DNA from: Deferribacter abyssi
GTDB taxonomy: Bacteria > Chrysiogenota > Deferribacteres > Deferribacterales > Deferribacteraceae
Assembly (NCBI RefSeq): GCF_049472655.1
Contig: NZ_JAQNCS010000014.1
Coordinates: forward strand, 1 to 64,000
Direction: 5' to 3'
Length of the DNA: 64,000 nt
In this document: positions 33,717 to 41,549 of the stretch, in pieces
Layout: every line of letters starts with the position of its first letter
How positions within the stretch are numbered: the stretch's first letter is position 1
The notes under the pieces: generated by a model
Seen by the model: only the letters and a program-made list of their open reading frames with translations
What the model was told of the DNA's origin: nothing
Database searches by the model: none
Program-made: the position numbers and the translations under genes

Positions 33717-33751
33717 TGTTCAGTTAATTAACAATGTGCGAATATCGAACA
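33717..33751 (-). promoter_or_regulatory. tandem 17-bp palindromes, likely activator sites
   Basis: Two palindromes lie 70-100 bp upstream of the sigma-54 start. They are TGTTCAGTTAATTAACA (33717-33733) and TGTGCGAATATCGAACA (33735-33751), which share TGT-N11-ACA ends and have centres 18 bp apart. This is the normal place for upstream activator sites of NtrC-type regulators. Confidence 0.55.
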
Positions 33752-33764
33752 ATCATATTTATAA

Positions 33765-34673
33765 TTACTTAATAATTTTATCTGTCATAATCAGTAATGA
33801 TAACGGTATGTTAATATTAATTTTTTTAGCAGTATTCATATTGATTACCAACATAAAGTGTTCAATAGTAGTAATCGGTATTTTTGATGCTCTTTTACCA
33901 TTTAATATCTCTACAGCTTTTTTGCCAGCAAAACGCCCAACCCTATATTCATCAACAACTAATGAAAATAAAGCTCCTTTTCTTTTAACAACATTTGAAT
34001 CTGCAGCAAGCGTCAATACTCCAAAACTATTAGCTAAATTAATCAATGACTTACTTATTTTTTGGGATTTATATATATATAGTACATCTAATCTTTCTTT
34101 AAAAAACTTGTCCTTTATATTTTCGGAATCGTTTAATTCAACCGTCTTAAAATTAAAAAATTTTTCCAATCTCTTTAATTCTCTTAAAGACAGTTCATAT
34201 TCAAAATCATTAGTGTTTCTAATAATACCAACTTTATTGAAATTAACAATTTTTTTCAGTGTCTTTAGTTGCTGTAAAATGGGAATTTTTGCTACAACTC
34301 CCGTTAAATTATTTTCGCTGTTTTTATATGAAGCTACAATACCTGCTTCCACAGGGTCATGATGCATAACAAAAACAACGGGTGTATAAAAAAAATTTCT
34401 AGAAATTGTTTTAACCACAGGAAAACCTACTGCATAAATCAAATCAACATCTAACTTTTTAATAAACTTAATATATTCTTCTAATAAAAACTCATCTTTA
34501 TTACAACTAAATGAATAAAAACGTATCTTATCATTGTTATTCAATATCTCACTTCTGAAACCATCTTCAAATAAACCATCTCGATTCCAGTCAACAAGTG
34601 CAATTTTTTCTGCTAAAAGAAAACTTTTTAATAAAAAAAATACCAAAATTACTTTATAAGCCAAGCTCTTCAT
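33765..34673 (-). CDS. periplasmic ABC-type substrate-binding protein (PF04392 type)
   Basis: A 302-residue secreted binding protein. The signal peptide is about residues 1-21 (VILVFFLLKSFLLA). The fold marks are VDLIYAVGFPVVKTI (about 75-89), the PVVFVMHHDPVEAGIV strand, NNLTGVVAKIPILQQL (about 122-137, the family motif N-x-T-G) and the C-terminal GRFAGKKAVEIL. Such proteins usually serve ABC transporters, but no permease or ATPase gene is nearby. Instead it is the third gene of an operon after a histidine kinase and a response regulator, overlapping the latter by 20 bp. I infer that it senses a ligand for the kinase. Confidence 0.82.
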   Translation of the reverse strand: MKSLAYKVILVFFLLKSFLLAEKIALVDWNRDGLFEDGFRSEILNNNDKIRFYSFSCNKDEFLLEEYIKFIKKLDVDLIYAVGFPVVKTISRNFFYTPVVFVMHHDPVEAGIVASYKNSENNLTGVVAKIPILQQLKTLKKIVNFNKVGIIRNTNDFEYELSLRELKRLEKFFNFKTVELNDSENIKDKFFKERLDVLYIYKSQKISKSLINLANSFGVLTLAADSNVVKRKGALFSLVVDEYRVGRFAGKKAVEILNGKRASKIPITTIEHFMLVINMNTAKKININIPLSLLIMTDKIIK

Positions 34674-36027
34674 ATTTTTTGATTTTCCTTAATAAAGCAT
34701 ATCTGCTGATACCCAATAGCTTTGCAGCTTCACTCTTATTTCCTTTGGCTTTTATTAGCGCATCTATAATCAGTTCTTTTTCAAACAATAACACCTTTGT
34801 ATCAAGATCTAAGTTTTTATCAGAGCTAATTCTTTCTTTTATTCTTTTTTCAGACTTTACTGAAAAAATATCTCCTGGTAAATCCTCTATATCAACAACT
34901 TCTTTCTTAGACAATATTACAAGTCTTTCTATTAAGTTTTTTAATTCTCTAACATTTCCTGGCCAATGATAATCTAAAAAAGATTGTTTTACTGCTTTAG
35001 TGAAATTATAAACTTTTTTACCAAACTTTTTCGAATAATAATTCAAAAAATGCTCTGCTAGTAAAATTATATCATTTCCTCTGTCACGTAAAGGCGGGAC
35101 ATAAATTGGAAAAACATTTAATCTAAAATATAAGTCTTTTCTAAAAACCCCTTCTTCAACCAATTGACCTAAATCTTTATTTGTAGCGGCGATAATCCTG
35201 ACATCAACCTGAATATCATTATTTCCTCCAACTCTTCTGAATTTTTTGTTTTCTAAAAATCTCAAAAGTTTTGGTTGTAATAAGATCGGCATTTCTGCAA
35301 TCTCATCCAAAAAAAGTGTACCACCATCACATAGTTCTATAAGGCCTATTTTTTTCATTTTGGCATCTGTAAAAGCCCCTTTTTCATAACCAAATAGTTC
35401 GACTTCTAATAGGTTTTCAGCAATAGTAGCACAATTGATATCGATAAATGACTCATTTGTTCGCTTACTTTTTCTATGTATATATTGGGCAACTAACTCC
35501 TTACCTGTACCACTTTCGCCATATATCAAAACATTTGAGTCAGTTTTAGCAACATTTTCTATATCATCTAATAATTTCAAAATTGACTCACTCTCACCTA
35601 TTATCTTTATATCATCTGGATGACCATAAATCCTTTCACGTAAAATAGTTACTTCATTTTTTAATTTTTGCTCATCAATAGCTCTATTAATTAACATTAA
35701 CATTTCATCTAAATCAAAAGGCTTTGACACAAAATCATATGCTCCTAGTTTAATGGCATTAATGGCAGATGAAACATCACCATGCGCTGTGATAACAATT
35801 GTTACAATATCTATGTTTTGAGTTTTGATGTACTTTAAAAGATCAATACCAAAACAATCAGGTAGCTTTAAATCAAGCAACAAAATATCAATATCTAAAT
35901 CATTAACCCTACCTAAAAAATCTTTTCCTCTTTCAAAAGTATGAACAATATAGCCTTCATCTTCAAAAAGGTCTTTCAATGTACTTACCAATAACTTTTC
36001 ATCATCAACAATTGCTATACTTTTCAT
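34654..36027 (-). CDS. NtrC-family sigma-54 response regulator
   Basis: A 457-residue activator. The receiver domain (1-120) has the phospho-acceptor Asp52 in LLLDLKLPD. The AAA+ domain (about 140-375) has Walker A GESGTGKE (170-177), the sigma-54 loop GAFTDA (217-222, a variant of the usual GAFTGA), and GTLFLDEIAEMP. The Fis-type DNA-binding helix-turn-helix is at the C-terminus (GNKSEAAKLLGISRYALLRK). It overlaps the kinase gene by 23 bp. The adjacent sigma-54 promoter of the TAXI-TRAP genes with two palindromes is its likely target, as in DctB/DctD systems. Confidence 0.95.
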   Translation of the reverse strand: MKSIAIVDDEKLLVSTLKDLFEDEGYIVHTFERGKDFLGRVNDLDIDILLLDLKLPDCFGIDLLKYIKTQNIDIVTIVITAHGDVSSAINAIKLGAYDFVSKPFDLDEMLMLINRAIDEQKLKNEVTILRERIYGHPDDIKIIGESESILKLLDDIENVAKTDSNVLIYGESGTGKELVAQYIHRKSKRTNESFIDINCATIAENLLEVELFGYEKGAFTDAKMKKIGLIELCDGGTLFLDEIAEMPILLQPKLLRFLENKKFRRVGGNNDIQVDVRIIAATNKDLGQLVEEGVFRKDLYFRLNVFPIYVPPLRDRGNDIILLAEHFLNYYSKKFGKKVYNFTKAVKQSFLDYHWPGNVRELKNLIERLVILSKKEVVDIEDLPGDIFSVKSEKRIKERISSDKNLDLDTKVLLFEKELIIDALIKAKGNKSEAAKLLGISRYALLRKIKKYEELGL

Positions 36028-37690
36028 TTATATAATCCTCAAAAATTAATTTTAAAGTAGTACCTTCACCTTTTTTACTCTTAATTTCATACTTTATACC
36101 ATTTTTTTGCATAAGTGTATAAACAATTGATAATCCAAGACCCGTACCATCCTCTTTTAAACTAAAAAAAGGATCAAAAACATGGTCAATTTTATCCTCA
36201 GGAATACCTATCCCATTATCACTAATCTCTAAAATGTACTTTGAACCACTAATCTTACCTATAATTTTAATTTCTCCTTTATCATCTTCTATTGCTGATA
36301 TAGCATTTAACAAGATATTTATTATAATATGCAAAAGATGATCGCTATCTGCCATAACATAACAGTTTTCTATATTTTTTAAGATTGTAATGTTTTTTTC
36401 TCCCATTTTTTTTCTTACGAGATTTAATGACTTTTCAATAACTTCACCTAATAAACAGCGCTCTTTATGTATTTTATCAGGTTTAGAAAATTGCAATAAA
36501 TCAACAACAATTTTGTTCAATCTATCAATTTCGCTGATTACATTCAGTGCCATATTTTTAATACTTGTATCTTTAGATCTTTTATAAATTAGTTGTATTG
36601 TTGCTCTTATTCCTGCTAAAGGATTCTTTATTTCATGAGCAATTCCTGCAGCTAAAAGTCCTAGTGATGCTAATTTATTTGCCTGGATCAAATCATTTTG
36701 TCTTTTTTGGAGTTTTTTTGCCATTTTATTAATTGCTTCAGCTAGAATTTTTAACTCTTTTCCACTTCTTAACTTAATATTGTAGTCAAAATCACCATGA
36801 GAAAATTTTTCTGTACCATAAATTATTTCTTTAATAGGTTTTAAAAATTTTTGAACAAAATACAGAGCAACTATGAAGGCAATAAAACTGATAATCACAG
36901 AAAACATTAAACTTTTATTCCTAAGTTCATAAACATCATAAAATAAGACTTTTTCAGGAATTCCCAGCTTGATTACCCAGTTTAGAAAAGGAACCTCACC
37001 TTTATAGATTTTAGCTTTAGTCCCAATTAATTCGTTATTATCTAGTGTTTTGTAAATGATCTTTCCGTCAGCATTTTCTACAACTTTTGAAACCATATAA
37101 CCTAAGTTTAAATTGATAAAGTATGATAACACCTTATTAGCAGGAACCTCAAAAACTAATAACCCAACAGGTAATGTATTATCTTCAAAATCATATACCC
37201 TCTTTATCATTATTAAAAACTTATCTTTTACAAAGTTCTCCTTGATATAAAAATCATAATTAAAAACTTCCCGCAAAAACGGTTTGTCTACATGTTCGTA
37301 TAAATTATTATTCGTAGTAGGAACTGTTATAACTGGCTCACCATCACCCGTAAATAATGTAATTCTTTCATAATATTTGTTATTGCTTCTATATAATGCT
37401 AATTTATCTCTTACCATATTCATTCTTTGACCATATTTAAACTGTAAAAAAGAAAGTTGTATCATTGGATTATCTGCCATTTGAAAAATATCACCTTTCA
37501 TTTTCTCATAAGTTGAAACTATTTGATTAGATATACCCACTATTAATTCATTTATTTGCTTTTCTGTTATTCTATTAATGGATTTAGAAGCAATATAAGA
37601 CGAATAAAACGATATAAGAATTAATGGTAACATACCTAGGAAAAAATAGAAAATTATCAACTTCCATTTTAATGATAAATTTACTCTCAT
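36005..37690 (-). CDS. DctB-like sensor histidine kinase
   Basis: A 561-residue membrane kinase. TM1 is at about residues 10-32 and TM2 at about 260-282, framing a periplasmic sensor region of about 225 residues that resembles a double Cache domain. A HAMP linker follows (about 280-333). Then come the dimerisation/phosphorylation domain with His352 in AHEIKNPLAG and the ATPase domain with DNGIGIPEDKI and DGTGLGLSIVY. It is the first gene of the kinase-regulator-binding protein operon. The periplasmic domain could bind an organic acid directly or contact the PF04392 protein made from the same operon. Confidence 0.93.
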   Translation of the reverse strand: MRVNLSLKWKLIIFYFFLGMLPLILISFYSSYIASKSINRITEKQINELIVGISNQIVSTYEKMKGDIFQMADNPMIQLSFLQFKYGQRMNMVRDKLALYRSNNKYYERITLFTGDGEPVITVPTTNNNLYEHVDKPFLREVFNYDFYIKENFVKDKFLIMIKRVYDFEDNTLPVGLLVFEVPANKVLSYFINLNLGYMVSKVVENADGKIIYKTLDNNELIGTKAKIYKGEVPFLNWVIKLGIPEKVLFYDVYELRNKSLMFSVIISFIAFIVALYFVQKFLKPIKEIIYGTEKFSHGDFDYNIKLRSGKELKILAEAINKMAKKLQKRQNDLIQANKLASLGLLAAGIAHEIKNPLAGIRATIQLIYKRSKDTSIKNMALNVISEIDRLNKIVVDLLQFSKPDKIHKERCLLGEVIEKSLNLVRKKMGEKNITILKNIENCYVMADSDHLLHIIINILLNAISAIEDDKGEIKIIGKISGSKYILEISDNGIGIPEDKIDHVFDPFFSLKEDGTGLGLSIVYTLMQKNGIKYEIKSKKGEGTTLKLIFEDYINEKYSNC

Positions 37691-37904
37691 AACCAGATAT
37701 TAGAAAAGTTAAAATAATTAGTCAATCCTACTATAACTTAATTATAATGAATTAAATACATAAAAGTAAAAAGTTTGTATATTACATGATATTTCAAAAA
37801 TGAAGTGACTTAAGGTAAAAAAATTCTTGTTTTTGAATTTTTCTTTGTTTATGTTATCTTAACAATATAAATAAAGCATTATTAATAATATCTTATTTTG
37901 TACG

Positions 37905-39041
37905 ATGATTAGTAAAATTGACATAAAAAAGCTTTATATACCTGGTGGGTATGTTTCTTTAATATTTGCTTTTATTGGTACAGCCGTTGTTAGCTATTTT
38001 CACTTTAACGTACCTAATGGTTTGAATTTGGTTCATTTCGTTCACTACTATTTCTTCTATCTTATTGTTATTTATGCAGCGGCGAAGTTTGGAATTTTAG
38101 GTGGAGTTGCTTTTTCATTATTACTTTCAGTAATCTATAATTTGGATGTTTATTTAAACCTGTTTCATCTACCTCATTATTTGATTAGGCCATTTATTGA
38201 GATACTGATGATTTATACTGTTGGTCTGTTTACTGGAGTTTTATCTCAAAAGCTCTACAATGAAAATTTAAAGCTTCAAAAGCTGACAGAGGAGCTAAAA
38301 GAATCTTTAGAACTTTTGAGGAAGAGGACAGAGGAAAAAATAAAGATGGAAAGAGAAATTGCTAAAAGTGATAGGCTAAGAGTGCTTGGGCAGTTAAGTG
38401 CAGGGATTGCTCATGAGGTTAGAAATCCTTTAGCAGCAATAAAAACTGCCACAAACATGCTTAAAAATGGTAAATATAGGGAAGATATTATAAATATTAT
38501 AATTAAAGAAATTGATAGGTTAAACGAGTTTATAGAAAGGTTTTTGCAGTATGCTAAATTTAGCAAACGATATAGTGAAAAAATTTATGTTAAGGCGTTT
38601 ATTGATGAATTGATGGAGTTTGTGAAGCTGATAAACAAGGATTATCGCAATGTGATAGTAAATACGGAGATACTGATCGGTGAGAATATATTTATTCGAG
38701 GAGATTTAAACTATTTAAAGCAGGCTTTTATAAATATTTTCTCAAATTCATTTGAAGAATTAAAAGGTGTCGATGAGGCACGAATAGATTTTTACGTTAG
38801 AAGTGAAAATGGTAAAATAAAGTTTATTATTAAGGATAATGGAAAAGGGTTTGAGACTGACAATATTGAAAAAATTTTTGAACCTTTTTACACAACAAAA
38901 AGTGATGGTACGGGGCTTGGATTGACGATTACATATAAAATAGTTAAGGAGCATGGTGGTGTGATTACAGCAGCTAATGAAAATGGTGCCAAAATCACAA
39001 TAGAGTTAGAGGGTTTTGAAAATGAAAATTCTGTTAATTGA
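37905..39041 (+). CDS. membrane sensor histidine kinase (multi-TM input)
   Basis: A 378-residue kinase with four N-terminal hydrophobic helices (about residues 15-35, 45-60, 64-82 and 92-115) and almost no periplasmic domain. This resembles KdpD-type or other intramembrane-sensing kinases. A coiled linker (about 120-155) leads to the phosphorylation site His170 in SAGIAHEVRNPLAA. The ATPase domain has IKDNGKGFE and DGTGLGLTITYKI. No SD is obvious before the ATG. It overlaps the NtrC-type regulator gene, with which it forms a pair. The signal is probably membrane- or quinone-related, as there is no sizeable external domain; that is inference. Confidence 0.92.
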   Translation: MISKIDIKKLYIPGGYVSLIFAFIGTAVVSYFHFNVPNGLNLVHFVHYYFFYLIVIYAAAKFGILGGVAFSLLLSVIYNLDVYLNLFHLPHYLIRPFIEILMIYTVGLFTGVLSQKLYNENLKLQKLTEELKESLELLRKRTEEKIKMEREIAKSDRLRVLGQLSAGIAHEVRNPLAAIKTATNMLKNGKYREDIINIIIKEIDRLNEFIERFLQYAKFSKRYSEKIYVKAFIDELMEFVKLINKDYRNVIVNTEILIGENIFIRGDLNYLKQAFINIFSNSFEELKGVDEARIDFYVRSENGKIKFIIKDNGKGFETDNIEKIFEPFYTTKSDGTGLGLTITYKIVKEHGGVITAANENGAKITIELEGFENENSVN

Positions 39042-40356
39042 AGATAATATGTCACTGGCCACTTTAATGAAAATGATGCTTGAGGATGCCGGATTTGAAG
39101 TTGTTCATAAAGCTGATGGGCTTGATGGGGTTAAGGTGTTTGAAAAAGAAGAATTTGATCTGGTAATTACAGATATCAGATTGCCAGGGGTGGATGGTTA
39201 CACTATATTGGAAAAAGTGAAGTCTAAGAATGCTGATATTCCTATTATAATTATAACAGCTTATGGAAACATACCAGATGCTGTTAAGGCCATTAAATCT
39301 GGAGCTTACGATTACATTACAAAACCATTTGATAATGAAGAGTTTTTAATCACAGTGGAGAAAGCTGCCAATTATAAAAGGTTAAAAGATGAAAATGTGA
39401 AGTTAAAAGAATTTTTAAAAAGCTCGTTCAATACTGAAATAATTGGTAGAAGTAGTGCCATAAAACAGGTTTTGGATTTGGTAAAAACTGTTGCCCCAAC
39501 AAATGCTCCTGTATTGATTATGGGTGAAAGTGGAACAGGTAAGGAGCTGATAGCAAAAAGAATTCACTTGTTTAGCAACAGAGCTGATAAGCCTTTTGTC
39601 GCAATTAACTGTGCAGCTATCCCTGAAAATTTATTTGAAAGTGAGCTTTTTGGACATAAAAAGGGGGCTTTTACTGGAGCTCATAAGGATAAGAAGGGTA
39701 GGATTACAGAAGCAAACAACGGTACCATTTTTCTGGATGAAATCGGAGAGATGCCTCTTAATGTTCAGGCAAAGCTTTTAAGATTTTTGCAGGAAGGAGA
39801 GATAGAGCCAGTGGGGGAAACAAAAACTGTTAAGGTCAATGTAAGAGTAGTGGCAGCGACAAATAAAGATCTAAAATCCCTTGTTGATAAGGGGAGTTTT
39901 AGGGAGGATCTGTATTATAGATTGAATGTATTTCCTATAAATCTTCCAGCTTTAAGGGAGAGAAAAGAGGATATACCTGAGCTTATTGATTATTTTAAGG
40001 TAAAGTATGGATTTAAGAATATTAAAATTACTGATGAAGCGTTAAAAAAGCTCAGAAATTATGAATGGCCAGGAAATATTAGAGAACTTGAAAATCTTAT
40101 ATACAGACTATGTATAATGGCACAGGATGGAGTTATTACCGAAGATCTTTTACCTTCTGAAATTAGCGAAAATATCATAAAGTGTTTTGATTTAAACTTG
40201 CCAGAAGATAAGCTTGATTTACATGAACTAGAGAAGTCAATTATTATGAAAGTCCTAGATAAATTCAAGGGAAATAAGAGCAAAGCAGCTGATTATTTAT
40301 GTGTTCCAAGACATGTTCTTTTGTATAGACTTGAAAAGTTTAATATACAAAATTAA
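39022..40356 (+). CDS. NtrC-family sigma-54 response regulator
   Basis: A 444-residue activator. The receiver has Asp51 in VITDIRLPG. The AAA+ domain shows Walker A GESGTGKE (168-175), an exact GAFTGA sigma-54 loop (215-220) and GTIFLDEIGEMP. The C-terminal Fis-like helix-turn-helix is in GNKSKAADYLCVPRHVLLYR. ATG 39022 is preferred; an in-frame TTG lies 6 nt upstream. It overlaps its kinase gene by 20 bp. Only 280 bp downstream lies a sigma-54 promoter with two TAGAATATTCTA palindromes, so this protein very probably controls the cytochrome c maturation/ABC operon that follows. Confidence 0.95.
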   Translation: MKILLIEDNMSLATLMKMMLEDAGFEVVHKADGLDGVKVFEKEEFDLVITDIRLPGVDGYTILEKVKSKNADIPIIIITAYGNIPDAVKAIKSGAYDYITKPFDNEEFLITVEKAANYKRLKDENVKLKEFLKSSFNTEIIGRSSAIKQVLDLVKTVAPTNAPVLIMGESGTGKELIAKRIHLFSNRADKPFVAINCAAIPENLFESELFGHKKGAFTGAHKDKKGRITEANNGTIFLDEIGEMPLNVQAKLLRFLQEGEIEPVGETKTVKVNVRVVAATNKDLKSLVDKGSFREDLYYRLNVFPINLPALRERKEDIPELIDYFKVKYGFKNIKITDEALKKLRNYEWPGNIRELENLIYRLCIMAQDGVITEDLLPSEISENIIKCFDLNLPEDKLDLHELEKSIIMKVLDKFKGNKSKAADYLCVPRHVLLYRLEKFNIQN

Positions 40357-40487
40357 ATTTTAAAGTGATCTTAATACTATCGAGGTTTATTTTTAAGTGC
40401 AACTCAAACGCAAGAAAATTTGAAAGTGTTTCAAGATACACGTGTTAATTTTTCATGACATTAATAAAAATATTGTTTGAAAATATC

Positions 40488-40505
40488 TTGTAGAATATTC
40501 TACAA
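40488..40505 (+). promoter_or_regulatory. perfect 18-bp palindrome, proximal copy 1 of likely activator site
   Basis: TTGTAGAATATTCTACAA is a perfect palindrome centred about 120 bp upstream of the predicted sigma-54 transcription start. It shares the 12-bp core TAGAATATTCTA with the second site 32 bp downstream. Confidence 0.7.
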
Positions 40506-40520
40506 TAACGATCCTTGGTA

Positions 40521-40536
40521 TATAGAATATTCTACA
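40521..40536 (+). promoter_or_regulatory. second TAGAATATTCTA palindrome, likely activator site
   Basis: TATAGAATATTCTACA contains the identical 12-bp core (40523-40534), centred about 88 bp upstream of the predicted start. The centre-to-centre distance of 32 bp is three helical turns, placing both on one face of the DNA. Confidence 0.7.
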
Positions 40537-40589
40537 CAACTCTTCTGCACTTTCTAAAAATATCCTTAATTATCAAATAATCATAATTT

Positions 40590-40605
40590 TGGCATAAAGG
40601 TTGTA
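40590..40605 (+). promoter_or_regulatory. sigma-54 promoter of the ccm/DUF2318-ABC operon
   Basis: TGGCATAAAGGTTGTA matches TGGCAYR-N4-TTGCW except for T in place of C in the -12 element. The start would be near 40616, with GGAGG at about 40626 and ATG at 40637. Confidence 0.78.
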
Positions 40606-40636
40606 TAAAGTAATAAAAAACTTATTGGAGGTTTAG

Positions 40637-41533
40637 ATGAAAATAACAGAAGGCTTATTTAGAAAAATGTTGATCTTGATATTTGTTTTGAGCAGCGTAA
40701 GTGCATTTGCAAAATCTATGTCGATGAAACAGTTATACTATTCAATATGGCCAGAATATGACAAACCTTCAGTTTTGGTTATTTATTCTGGAACATTCAT
40801 CAATGATACTGGCAACCCTTTCAATGGTGAGCTTACTTATTATGCTCCAAAGGGTGCAAAGATTAACATGGTATGTGAAACGGAAAACGGGATGCTCTGT
40901 CTGAGATATATTGTGGAAGACATGGGTGATTATATAAAAATTACGTGGAGACCTTCAAGGGTTGTTAATCCAGGAGAAGAATTTCCTGTGATGTTTGAAT
41001 ATTATATTGATTATTTGAACCTCAAGGAGAGCAACAGAAGTTTTAATCATGTGTTTAGAGCTGCTTTTCCAATTAAAAATATGACAGTTGAAGTTAAACA
41101 ACCTATTGAATCTACTCAATTTGAAATGACACCAAAGCCACAGTGGAATCAAGTGGATGGGGATTTTACAAATTATTATTTGAATCTAAAAGATGTTAAG
41201 GAAAATGAAAAGATTGCTTTTAAAATTAGCTACGTAAGAAATACTGCTGAGCCTTCAATTAAAAATAAAAATTTTAACAACCAAAATGGGGCTAATGCAG
41301 CAAAAATCTCAGCTGATAAGATGATTATGCTTTTGATAATCGTTTTTGGTGTAATTTTAGCACTTGTAGTTGCTTATATGTTAAAAGGAGATTCTTCTAA
41401 AAATTCTTCAAAACCAAAACACAAAAATAAGAGCATAAAAGAGGAAAAGAGAAAACTTAGAAAACTATTTTTAGATGGAAAGATAAGTGAGGAGACATAT
41501 AAAGAGTTGTTAAAAGAGATAGAAGGTAATTAG
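40637..41533 (+). CDS. predicted envelope protein with signal peptide, C-terminal TM and helical tail
   Basis: A 298-residue protein I do not recognise. A signal peptide (about residues 1-25, ending SAFAKS) precedes a roughly 190-residue periplasmic beta-rich domain. A single TM helix (about 232-250) leads to a basic cytoplasmic tail ending in a short helical hairpin, RKLFLDGKISEETYKELLKEI. The layout (sandwich domain, TM, short tail) matches the product of 44374-45315. Similar tails occur in CcmI-like proteins of this operon. As first gene of the sigma-54-dependent unit and 16 bp before ccmF, it probably takes part in cytochrome c or heme handling. That is inference. Confidence 0.8.
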   Translation: MKITEGLFRKMLILIFVLSSVSAFAKSMSMKQLYYSIWPEYDKPSVLVIYSGTFINDTGNPFNGELTYYAPKGAKINMVCETENGMLCLRYIVEDMGDYIKITWRPSRVVNPGEEFPVMFEYYIDYLNLKESNRSFNHVFRAAFPIKNMTVEVKQPIESTQFEMTPKPQWNQVDGDFTNYYLNLKDVKENEKIAFKISYVRNTAEPSIKNKNFNNQNGANAAKISADKMIMLLIIVFGVILALVVAYMLKGDSSKNSSKPKHKNKSIKEEKRKLRKLFLDGKISEETYKELLKEIEGN

Positions 41534-41549
41534 GTTGCTGGAGGATAAA

